A stretch of 64,000 nucleotides of DNA from positions 372,001 through 436,000 of the forward strand of contig CAWDKW010000004.1 of the NCBI GenBank assembly GCA_963803065.1, given 5' to 3'. Source of the DNA: DASXMT01 sp963803065 (GTDB lineage Bacteria; Actinomycetota; Acidimicrobiia; Acidimicrobiales; RAAP-2). The translations under genes were made by a program, and so were the position numbers. This document shows positions 8,944-16,205 of this stretch, piece by piece. How positions within the stretch are numbered: position 1 is the first letter of the stretch; the number at the start of each line of letters is the position of its first letter. The notes below the pieces were generated by a model. The model saw only the letters and a program-made list of their open reading frames with translations, was not told the DNA's origin and did no database searches.

Positions 8944-9435
8944 TTAGGGGCGACCTGCTCCTACGAAACCGTCTCCGGTACGGACGCCGGTGATCCAGAC
9001 GCTTGCCCCGGTGTAGGGCGCCTCGATCATCTGTCCGCCACCGACGTACATAGCGACGTGGTCGGAGCCGCCGGGACCGTAGAAGAGCAGATCACCGGGT
9101 TGGAGGTCGGCAAGAGGAACGGGAGCCGATGCAGCGAACTGGGCGCCCGAGTAGTGCGACAGGCTGACGCCCGCCTGGCCCCACGCCCACGCAGTCAGGC
9201 CCGAGCAGTCGAAGCCCACGCCCGGGCTCTCGGCACCCCATGCGTAGGGAACACCGATCTGGCTCTCGGCTGCGGCCACGGCCGCCGCTCCGCCCGAAGA
9301 CGGAGCAGGAACGCTGGCTCCGGCACCGCTGCTGCTCGGTGCACCACCACCACCACCGCCGCCGCCGCCGCCGCCGCTACTGCCAGTGCTGCTGCTGCTG
9401 CTGGTCGTCGTCGAGCCGCCGCCGCCGCCGCCACT
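8944..9435 (-). CDS. NlpC/P60 hydrolase paralogue, C-terminal catalytic part (frameshifted gene)
   Basis: Catalytic half of a second RipA-like hydrolase. It holds a Gly/Ser/Thr linker followed by a complete NlpC/P60 domain with VPYAWGAESPGVGFDCSG (catalytic Cys) and SDHVAMYVGG (His), ending TGDGFVGAGRP, very close to the downstream paralogue. It has no signal peptide or start of its own; the nearest in-frame GTG at 9462 falls inside the linker. Removing one base (9436) joins it in frame to the coiled-coil half upstream. It is therefore one gene, either truly broken or carrying a sequence error. Confidence 0.85.
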   Translation of the reverse strand, partial: SGGGGGGSTTTSSSSSTGSSGGGGGGGGGGGAPSSSGAGASVPAPSSGGAAAVAAAESQIGVPYAWGAESPGVGFDCSGLTAWAWGQAGVSLSHYSGAQFAASAPVPLADLQPGDLLFYGPGGSDHVAMYVGGGQMIEAPYTGASVWITGVRTGDGFVGAGRP

Positions 9436-9436
9436 C

Positions 9437-10270
9437 GCTGCTGCTCGTGGTTGAGCTGCCACCGGTCGTGCTGCTGGCGTTCGACTGGGTGACCGTTTGG
9501 GGCTGGGCTGCGGGCTTGGCCGCCGCCGCCTGCTGGGCCGCCGCGGCCTGCTGTGCTGCCTGCTTCTGCTGGAATGCGGCCGCTGCCGCTGCTGCCTCCG
9601 CCTGCTGTTGCTGTTGGATCAGGGTGGCGACCTGGCTGTTGACCTGGCTCAGGGTGTTCTTCTGCTGGGCGACCAGTTGGTTTGCCTGGTCCGAGGCCGT
9701 CTTGATGTTGGCCTGGTCCGCAGCGGCCTGGCCCTGCTGTGTCTTCAGGGAGTCCTGCTGGGTCTGGAGTTGTGCCTGAGCGGTGTGCAGGTTGTCGATG
9801 GTGGTGTTGACGTTCCCGGCGGCGATGTTGGAGTACACGGAGCGAATACCCGCTGTGTTCTGGTCGGAGCTGAACATGTCGGTGACCTCGGAGGTGGTGC
9901 CGGCATGCACGTACGAACTCACCGCCTGGGCCCGGAGCTGGGCCTGGTCCCTGTCGACCTGGTTCTGGGTCTTGCTGATCTGGTCCTGGGTCTGACCGAT
10001 CTGCGTGTTGATCTGCTGCAGGTGGTAGCTCGCCTCGTCGTACTGCTGGGACAAGGCATTGATGCGCTGACCGGTCGCCTGGATCTGGCTCTGGATGGAG
10101 GCCGCCTGGGCCTGAGCGTCGGATAGCTGATCCGCACCGGCTGGGCGGGGAGTGAGGGTCACCACGCAGGTGATCCCTGTGACGATAGCTAGGGCGAGCG
10201 TCGCACGGCCCCACAGCCGGGGCTCTCTACGTACCTCATTTGCGCCTATCTTCGCCGTCGAATAAGGCAT
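9437..10270 (-). CDS. NlpC/P60 hydrolase paralogue, N-terminal signal and coiled-coil part (frameshifted gene)
   Basis: N-terminal half of the second RipA-like hydrolase. It has an export helix (TLALAIVTGITCVVTLTP) ending in GADQLSDAQ, then a Gln/Ala-rich coiled coil parallel to the downstream paralogue (GQRINALSQQYDEASYHLQQ, GIRSVYSNIAAGNVNTT are near-identical landmarks). The frame leaves the family pattern after TTSSS, where an extra G at 9436 turns the expected Ser-Gly linker into an Arg-rich read-through that stops at 9377. The ATG at 10270 is taken as start; GTG 10285 and TTG 10294 are alternatives, and none has a clear ribosome site. The last 60 residues of the read-through are not genuine. 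Confidence 0.82.
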
Positions 10271-10413
10271 ATCGACGTCAGTCACAACGGGCAACTGTTT
10301 AGTCCATCAGATCACAAGCCGCAAGCACCGAACATAAATTGGCCCCATGACCAGGTTTAACGCCAGGCGGATCGTACGGTGTCTCCGAGGTGACGTTGCG
10401 CGTTGGGTCACGA

Positions 10414-10419
10414 TATCGT
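10414..10419 (+). promoter_or_regulatory. -10 box of the dienelactone hydrolase gene (leaderless)
   Basis: TATCGT, 7 nt before the GTG at 10427. No ribosome site intervenes, so the transcript is probably leaderless. This also argues for GTG 10427 over TTG 10403. Confidence 0.5.
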
Positions 10420-10426
10420 CGTTGTT

Positions 10427-11110
10427 GTGGGTGAAATCATCGAATATGCCAGCAACGGATCTACCGCACGGGGGTATCTAGCGACCTCGGACCCGGTCGG
10501 ACCTGGGGTGATCGTCATTCAGGAGTACTGGGGCCTGATCGACCAGATCACCCGGACCTGCGACCGGTTTGCCGCTGAGGGCTTCACCGCTCTGGCCCCC
10601 GACCTCTACCACGGGAAGACGGTACCCCTGACCGAGCCCGACGAGGCGGCCAAGGAGATGATGGCCATGTCCATGGAGGTCACGGCCAAGGACATGAGCG
10701 GGACGGTGGACGAGCTGACCCGGCGATCGGGCCGGGACCGCGTCGGGGTGATCGGCTTCTGCATGGGGGGCGGTCTGGCGCTGGTGCTCGCGACCCAGCG
10801 GCCCGACGCCGTGGCCGCAGTGGTGACCGCTTACGGACTCATCCCATGGCCGGGGGCGACGCCCGACTTCTCGAAGCTCAATGCGCCCGTGCTCGGGCAT
10901 TTCGGCCGGAACGACGACTTCTTCTCCCCGGAGGCCGCCGGCCAGCTCGAGACGACGTTGAACCAGGCAGGCAAGGAGACGACGTTCCACATCTACGAGG
11001 GAGTCGGCCACGCCTTCTTCAACGAGGACAGACCCGAGGTCTTCAACCCGGAGGCAGCCGCGTTGCTGTGGGACAGGACCCTGGCCTTCTTCCGCGAGAC
11101 GCTGAGCTAA
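10427..11110 (+). CDS. Dienelactone hydrolase family protein
   Basis: 227-residue alpha/beta hydrolase, normal length for the DLH family. The nucleophile is Cys in GFCMGGGLAL, the acid is Asp in HFGRNDDFFSP and the base is His in GVGHAFFN. The early Glu of QEYWGL matches the Glu that primes the thiolate in dienelactone hydrolases. The enzymes open lactones such as dienelactone, but many paralogues act on other esters, so the substrate is open. It stands alone between the divergent NlpC genes and the DUF885 gene 58 nt downstream. Confidence 0.9.
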   Translation: MGEIIEYASNGSTARGYLATSDPVGPGVIVIQEYWGLIDQITRTCDRFAAEGFTALAPDLYHGKTVPLTEPDEAAKEMMAMSMEVTAKDMSGTVDELTRRSGRDRVGVIGFCMGGGLALVLATQRPDAVAAVVTAYGLIPWPGATPDFSKLNAPVLGHFGRNDDFFSPEAAGQLETTLNQAGKETTFHIYEGVGHAFFNEDRPEVFNPEAAALLWDRTLAFFRETLS

Positions 11111-11168
11111 CCCTGCCGTGGGCGCGGTTGACCCGGTAGGGGCCGGGCCGGGTTCGGGCGGCCTGTAA

Positions 11169-12428
11169 GTGGCCGAGCCGGGTGTGGTCGACAGGTACAT
11201 CACACTGGGGCTCCGCCTGGGGCGCCACATCGACGGGCTGGTCGACGCCTACTACGGTCCGCCGGGACACGCCGACCGGGTGCACTCCGAGCCCGTCTTC
11301 CCGCCCGAACGCCTGATGGCCGAGGCCCGCTCGGTGTTGGCCGATATCGACGCGGGTGCCCCGCTCGACACGGCCGGAGGGACAGGACCAGGCGGCACGG
11401 ACGGAGCGACGGGAGGCGACGGCGCGGCCCCGGCCCGGCGCCGCTGGCTCCGTGCGCAGGTCCTCGGGCTGGCCACCACTGCGTCGAAGCTGCACGGCGA
11501 TGCCATCGGCTACGCCGACGAGGTGGAAGCCTGTTACGGGGTGCGGCCCAAGCGGGTGGCCGAGGAGGAACTGCTCGACGCCCACCGACGCCTCGACGAG
11601 GTCCTCCCGGGCACGGGCCCGCTGGCCGACCGGTTGGTGGCGTGGCGGGAATCCCACGCCGTGCCCGTGGACAAGCTCCGGGCCGTGATCGACTCCTTGG
11701 CCGAGGACCTGCGAGCACGGACGGCGACCCTGTTCGGGCTGCCCGAGGGCGAGCACGTCGAGTTCGAGTTGGTCACCGGCCAACCCTGGTCTGGCTTCAA
11801 CTACTACCAGGGGGGCCTCTCGAGCCGCGTGGCCGTGAACACGGACCTACCGGTGCTGTCCACCAACGTGGCTCACCTGGTGGCCCACGAGGCCTATCCC
11901 GGTCACCACACCGAGCACACCCGCAAGGAGGTTGGGCTGGTCCGGCGGCGCCGGTGGCTCGAAGAGTCGATCTTCCTGGTCGGCACGCCACAGTGCCTCC
12001 TGGCCGAGGGACTGGCCGACCTGGGGCTGGAGGTGGTCATGGGTCGTCACCCCGAAGCGACGGTGGCCGAGCATCTGCACGCCTTGGGTATCCGCTACGA
12101 CACCGAAGTGGTCGGTGCCGTGTCCGTGGCCGGCGAGGCGCTCGGTGGGGTGAGGCAGAACGCCGCCTTCCGCCTCCATGAGGACGGGGCCGACCCCGAC
12201 GTGGTGATCGACGAGGTTGCCCGCTGGGGCCTGCTCTCCCGCGACCGGGCGGCCAAGTCGGTCGAGTTCCTTGTCCACCCCACGTGGCGGGCCTACCTCA
12301 CCTGCTACGTCGAGGGCCTGCCCCTGTGCCGGCGCTTTGTGGGCGGCGATCCCGCCCGCTTCGACCGCCTGCTCGCGGAGCAGCTCACGCCGGCAGACCT
12401 ACGTGCCGCCCCCGCTCCGACGGCCTGA
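11169..12428 (+). CDS. DUF885 family putative metallopeptidase
   Basis: 419 residues starting at GTG 11169. The hallmark HEAYPGHH (about residues 240-247) is the conserved metal-binding-like motif of DUF885, a family related to zinc metallopeptidases, and a second conserved Glu lies in LLAEGLADLGLEVV. No signal peptide, so a cytoplasmic enzyme is likely. The 3' end overlaps the convergent exporter gene by 44 nt, so both C-termini are encoded by the same DNA. Peptidase activity is inferred from the motif only. Confidence 0.85.
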   Translation: MAEPGVVDRYITLGLRLGRHIDGLVDAYYGPPGHADRVHSEPVFPPERLMAEARSVLADIDAGAPLDTAGGTGPGGTDGATGGDGAAPARRRWLRAQVLGLATTASKLHGDAIGYADEVEACYGVRPKRVAEEELLDAHRRLDEVLPGTGPLADRLVAWRESHAVPVDKLRAVIDSLAEDLRARTATLFGLPEGEHVEFELVTGQPWSGFNYYQGGLSSRVAVNTDLPVLSTNVAHLVAHEAYPGHHTEHTRKEVGLVRRRRWLEESIFLVGTPQCLLAEGLADLGLEVVMGRHPEATVAEHLHALGIRYDTEVVGAVSVAGEALGGVRQNAAFRLHEDGADPDVVIDEVARWGLLSRDRAAKSVEFLVHPTWRAYLTCYVEGLPLCRRFVGGDPARFDRLLAEQLTPADLRAAPAPTA

Positions 12429-14265
12429 TGCCCTCAACCTCAGCCTCAACCTCAGCTTGATCGTCGGATTCGGCTCTATCGTCGGCTTCGGCCGGGTCAG
12501 CCAGTCCCTTGGCCGCCAGCTCCGCCTCCACCCGGTCGGCCACGTCGTCCTGGCCGTGCACGTACTTGCCGCCGCGCAACGCCGAGGCCACGGCGGCCAG
12601 GAGGCAGCTGATGATGGCGAAGTCGAAGGCCAGGTTCAGCCCCTTCTTGAAGGGCGAGGCGATCAGGCCCGGGAAGAAGCTCCGCCCGGTCAGGTAGTGG
12701 GCGGTGGCCGCCGGCAGGTGTTGGAGGGTGGTCACCCCCAGGAGCTTCTCCATAGGGTTGTAGCCCAAAAAGGCGGCAAAGAGGCTGCCCACCGGGGGCA
12801 GGTGCGAGACCCGGAGGGCGTCGCGGGTCGGGACTCCGTGGGCCACCAGGCCGTGGTAGAGGCTCCCTGGTAGCTCTGCGGCCAGGCCCAGGATGATCAG
12901 CGTGAAGAAGATGCCGATCGAGAGGACCTGGGCCGAGTTCTGAAAGGTGTTGACCATGCCCGCTCCCGCGCCGCGCTGGTCCGGAGGCAGGGCGTTCATC
13001 ACGCCCGCCCGGTTGGGGGAGGCGAAGATCCCCATGGCGATGCCGTTCAACAACAAGATGGGAGCGAACGCCATGTAGGAGAAATCGATGGGCAGCGTCT
13101 CGAGGAGCAGGAAGCTGACGGCGGCCAGGATCATCCCTCCCGTAGCGAACGGGCGGGCCCCGAACCGGTCCGAGAGGAACCCCGAGACCGGTCCGGCGAC
13201 GAGGAAGCCCACGGTGAGCGGGACCATGTAGATGCCGGCCCACAGGGGGGTCTGGGAGAAGCTGTAGCCGTGCTCGGGCAACCAGATGCCCTGGAGCCAG
13301 ATGATCAGGATGAACATCATCCCGCCCCGGCCCAGCGCGGCGAGGAAGTTGGCGAAGTTGCCCATCGAGAAGGCCCGGATCTTGAACAGGGGGACCCGGA
13401 ACATGGGATCGGCGACCTTCGACTCGATCACGGCGAAGGCGCCGAGGACGGCCACCCCGCCGATGAGGGCGGCCATGACCATGGGGTTGGTCCAGCCCAT
13501 GGTGTGCCCCCCGTAGGGCTCGATCCCGTAGGTGATCCCGGTGAGGACGGCGATCAGCCCGACGGCGAAGGTGACGTTGCCCCACCAGTCGATCCGGGCC
13601 GGATGGCGCTCCCCCCGCTCCTCGAGCTTCAGGTAGGCCCAGACGGTGCCCAGCACGCCCACGGGCACCGAGACCAGGAAGACCAGCCGCCAATCGACCG
13701 GCCCGAGCAGGCCTCCCAGGATCAGCCCGATGAAGGAGCCGGCGATGGCGGCCACCTGGTTGATGCCGAGGGCCAGACCCCGCTGATCGGGAGGAAAGGC
13801 GTCGGTGAGGATGGCGCTCGAGTTGGCCATCAACAAGGCAGCCCCCACTCCCTGCAGCACCCGCATGCCGATGAGGTAGAGCGCTCCCGCCGGTCCGTGG
13901 AGCCAGGTGATCGAGAGCAGGATGGAGAAGGCGGTAAAGACGGCGAACCCGAGGTTGTACATCCGCACCCGGCCGTACATGTCGCCGATCCGGCCGAAGC
14001 TGACCACCAGCACGGCGGTGACCACCATGAAGCCCATGAGCATCCACAGGAGATAGCCGGTGTTCCCCGGGGACAGCGGATCGAGGGCGATGCCACGGAA
14101 GATGTCAGGCAGCGAGATGAGCACGATAGAGATGTTGATGGTGGCCATGAGGACGCCCATGGTCGTGTTGGACAATGCGATCCACTTGTACCGATCGGGG
14201 TGGGTCGGCGCCCGATCGCCCCTCGCTCGCGACGTTCCGGTCGCTCCGCTCTGAAGAAGTGCCAT
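12385..14265 (-). CDS. MFS exporter, DHA2 (14-TM) drug-resistance type
   Basis: 626-residue integral membrane protein with about 14 hydrophobic helices, the number typical of DHA2 exporters such as EmrB/QacA. Motif A is GRIGDMYGRVRMYNLG in the loop after TM2, and the motif-C region is NQVAAIAGSFIGLILGG. These pumps expel hydrophobic compounds using the proton gradient. The C-terminal 40 residues are acidic and repetitive (EADDRAESDDQAEVEAEVEG) and are encoded partly in the overlap with the convergent DUF885 gene. A palindrome covers the -10 box, so repression relieved by a ligand is likely; no regulator gene is adjacent. Confidence 0.92.
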   Translation of the reverse strand: MALLQSGATGTSRARGDRAPTHPDRYKWIALSNTTMGVLMATINISIVLISLPDIFRGIALDPLSPGNTGYLLWMLMGFMVVTAVLVVSFGRIGDMYGRVRMYNLGFAVFTAFSILLSITWLHGPAGALYLIGMRVLQGVGAALLMANSSAILTDAFPPDQRGLALGINQVAAIAGSFIGLILGGLLGPVDWRLVFLVSVPVGVLGTVWAYLKLEERGERHPARIDWWGNVTFAVGLIAVLTGITYGIEPYGGHTMGWTNPMVMAALIGGVAVLGAFAVIESKVADPMFRVPLFKIRAFSMGNFANFLAALGRGGMMFILIIWLQGIWLPEHGYSFSQTPLWAGIYMVPLTVGFLVAGPVSGFLSDRFGARPFATGGMILAAVSFLLLETLPIDFSYMAFAPILLLNGIAMGIFASPNRAGVMNALPPDQRGAGAGMVNTFQNSAQVLSIGIFFTLIILGLAAELPGSLYHGLVAHGVPTRDALRVSHLPPVGSLFAAFLGYNPMEKLLGVTTLQHLPAATAHYLTGRSFFPGLIASPFKKGLNLAFDFAIISCLLAAVASALRGGKYVHGQDDVADRVEAELAAKGLADPAEADDRAESDDQAEVEAEVEGIRPSERGRHVGLPA

Positions 14266-14271
14266 AGAGGA

Positions 14272-14288
14272 AGTTTACGTCAACGTAA
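14272..14288 (-). promoter_or_regulatory. Leaderless promoter and palindromic operator of the exporter gene
   Basis: On the minus strand the -10 box TAAACT (14277-14272) lies 6 nt before the ATG at 14265. The perfect 6+6 inverted repeat TTACGT-TG-ACGTAA (14288-14275) overlaps it. This is the usual geometry for a TetR/MarR-type repressor site; the identity of the regulator is unknown. Confidence 0.6.
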
Positions 14289-14321
14289 GGTTTGATGCAT
14301 CATCCCAGTTCAGGCAAGACG

Positions 14322-14448
14322 GGCTCGGCCGCCTCAGTGCCGGAGGCTCGGCCGCCTCAGTGCCGGAGGCTCGGCCGCCTCAGTGCTGGAGGCTCGGCCG
14401 CCTCAGTGCCGGGAGGCTCGGCCGCCTCAGTGCCGGGAGGCTTGGCCC
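14322..14448 (+). repeat. 23-24-bp tandem repeat, 5 copies plus partial
   Basis: Units start at 14322, 14345, 14368 (23 bp) and 14391, 14415 (24 bp); a degenerate sixth starts at 14439. The core is GGCTCGGCCGCCTCAGTGCC. It is non-coding and lies between the exporter operator and the CoA lyase promoter. No unique spacers, so it is not CRISPR. Confidence 0.95.
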
Positions 14449-14465
14449 ACCCCTTCGGGGCGTCC

Positions 14466-14471
14466 TACCAT
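14466..14471 (+). promoter_or_regulatory. -10 box of the CoA lyase gene (leaderless)
   Basis: TACCAT, 7 nt before ATG 14479. The tandem repeat array ends about 18 nt upstream, so repeat copy number could affect the -35 region. Confidence 0.5.
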
Positions 14472-14478
14472 CGGTGGC

Positions 14479-15417
14479 ATGTCAGAGCGATCCCGATACC
14501 TGCCCCGCCGGTCCTGCATGTCCTCGCCCGGGTCGAACGAGAAGTTCCTATCCAAGGCGCCCACCGTGCCTGCCGACATGAGCTTTCTCGATCTGGAGGA
14601 CTCGGTCGCCCCCTTGGAGAAGGAGAACGCCCGGGCCAAGGTGGCGGACGCCATCAAGAACCTGGCCTGGGACGACCGGGTGCTGTGCGTGCGTGTCAAC
14701 GCCTGGGACACCGAGTGGACCTACGGCGATGTCATCGAGGTGGTGGGCAGCGCCGGCGAGCGCCTCGACGAGGTGATGCTGCCCAAGGTCCAGAATGCGG
14801 CCGAGGTCGTCGCCCTCGACCTGTTGTTGACGCAGGTGGAGAAGAAGAGCGGCCTTCCCGTCGGGCACATCGGGATCGAGGCCCAGATCGAGACGACCGG
14901 CGGGCTGATCAACGTGGAGGAGATCTGTGCCGCCTCCCCCCGGCTCGAGACGATCATCTTCGGGCCGGCCGACTTCGCCGCGTCGATGGAGATGCCCGTG
15001 CTGACCGGGGGCGTGGCCATCCCGGAGTACCCCGGCGACCACTTCAACTATGTGTTCTCGAAGATCCTCATGGCCGGCCGGGCCAACGGCCTGCAGGTCA
15101 TCGACGGACCGTTCTTCAAGGTCCGTGAACTCGAGGAGCTCCGGGAGTTCTCCCAGCGGACCAGGGTGCTCGGCTATGACGGCAAGTGGGCCCTGACACC
15201 TGACCAGGTCGGAGTGCTGAACGAGGTCTACTCGCCCACCCAGGAGCAGTTCGATCGGGCCTGGGACATCCTGGATGCCTACCGGCAGGCCACCGAGGAC
15301 GAGCGAACCGGAGCGGTCATGTTCGGTGACGAGATGATCGACGAGGCCAGCCGGAAGATGGCCACCAAGTTCGTGACCCGCGGTGAGCGGGCCGGGCTGA
15401 CCCGCTCGTCGAGCTGA
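14479..15417 (+). CDS. HpcH/HpaI aldolase/citrate lyase family CoA lyase, probable malyl-CoA/beta-methylmalyl-CoA lyase
   Basis: 312 residues. Start set at ATG 14479, preceded by a -10 box; upstream in-frame codons are repeat DNA. The TIM-barrel landmarks of CitE/Mcl enzymes are present: RSCMSSPGSNEKF, the acidic FLDLEDSVAPLEKENAR, GIEAQIETTGGL (metal-binding Glu) and IFGPADFAASM (metal-binding Asp). Known relatives in actinobacteria cleave beta-methylmalyl-CoA to glyoxylate and propionyl-CoA in the ethylmalonyl-CoA pathway. The nearby methylsuccinyl-CoA dehydrogenase-like and MaoC genes support that assignment, but malyl-CoA or citramalyl-CoA lyase activity cannot be excluded. Confidence 0.85.
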   Translation: MSERSRYLPRRSCMSSPGSNEKFLSKAPTVPADMSFLDLEDSVAPLEKENARAKVADAIKNLAWDDRVLCVRVNAWDTEWTYGDVIEVVGSAGERLDEVMLPKVQNAAEVVALDLLLTQVEKKSGLPVGHIGIEAQIETTGGLINVEEICAASPRLETIIFGPADFAASMEMPVLTGGVAIPEYPGDHFNYVFSKILMAGRANGLQVIDGPFFKVRELEELREFSQRTRVLGYDGKWALTPDQVGVLNEVYSPTQEQFDRAWDILDAYRQATEDERTGAVMFGDEMIDEASRKMATKFVTRGERAGLTRSSS

Positions 15418-15434
15418 CCTCTCTCAGCTGACCG

Positions 15435-16196
15435 TCAAGTGGGGCGGTGCGCCTCGATCAGGAAGCGCTGGGAGTGGGCCACGAACGAGCCTTCAGTCAC
15501 GATGTGCTGGTGCAGCTGGGCCAGTCTCTGGCGGTAGCCGTCGACGTTGAAGCCGGGGACGACCCAGATCACCTTGCGCAGGAAGTGCACGACGGCGGCG
15601 ATGTCGAAGAACACCACCGGCAACGACTCGGCCCGCAGGTCCACGACGACCAGGCCGGCGGCCTCGGCTCCAGCCACGGCCCGCTCGGTGGTGCGCGCCG
15701 GGTTGACCGGCTGGGAGCCCATCATGAAATCGGTGAGCTCACGGACGGTTCCCGCCCCCACGTGCTGGGCCAGGTAGCTCCCACCCGGGGCCAGGACCCG
15801 CGCCACCTCGTCCCACCGGGTCACCGTCGGGTGCCGGCTGACGACCAGGTCGAACGATGCGGCCACGAAGGGCAGGTCGCCCACGTCGGCCACGGCCAGC
15901 ACCCAGGCACCTCGAGGGCGTAAGTGCTCGTCGGCCACGACCAGGTTCGGTGGCCAGGACTCGGTGGCGGCCACCAGGCGAGGCAGGTGGGGGACCTCGA
16001 CCAGGACCTCGCCCCCGCCGGTCTGAATGTCGAGGGCGGCGGAAGCACCGGCCATCCGTCCGGCCATCATGGTGGAATAGCCCCATGACGGGCGCTCCTC
16101 GGTGGCCCGGCCCTCGAACCAGGAGAAGTCCCACCCCTCCAGCGGCACCGAGGCGCCCTCGACCACCAGCTCCTCGAACGTCGTCGCCGCGCCCAT
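15435..16196 (-). CDS. Class I SAM-dependent methyltransferase
   Basis: 253 residues. Motif I is ALDIQTGGGEVL near residue 55, with an acidic motif II segment (LVVADEHLRPRGAWVLAVADVGDLPF) and post-motif ASFDLVVSRHPTVTRWDEVARVLAPGGSYLAQHVG, all typical of the class I Rossmann fold. The substrate is unknown. The gene follows the acyl-CoA dehydrogenase on the same strand with a 9-nt gap, so the two are probably cotranscribed, and it ends 17 nt from the convergent CoA lyase stop. Confidence 0.87.
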   Translation of the reverse strand: MGAATTFEELVVEGASVPLEGWDFSWFEGRATEERPSWGYSTMMAGRMAGASAALDIQTGGGEVLVEVPHLPRLVAATESWPPNLVVADEHLRPRGAWVLAVADVGDLPFVAASFDLVVSRHPTVTRWDEVARVLAPGGSYLAQHVGAGTVRELTDFMMGSQPVNPARTTERAVAGAEAAGLVVVDLRAESLPVVFFDIAAVVHFLRKVIWVVPGFNVDGYRQRLAQLHQHIVTEGSFVAHSQRFLIEAHRPT

Positions 16197-16205
16197 CCGA
16201 TTGAC

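Noticed and set aside
7285..10270. Tandem NlpC/P60 genes as parts of a secretion or toxin system
   Set aside because: Both have RipA-like coiled coils and export helices, and no secretion, immunity or toxin genes are nearby.
10271..10426. c-di-AMP (ydaO) riboswitch before the NlpC/P60 genes, as known in other actinobacteria
   Set aside because: I could not find the conserved ydaO blocks, and the 156-nt divergent gap is too short to hold one plus promoters.
14322..14448. Regular repeats that could be a CRISPR array
   Set aside because: The units are contiguous with no unique spacers, and no cas genes are in the window.
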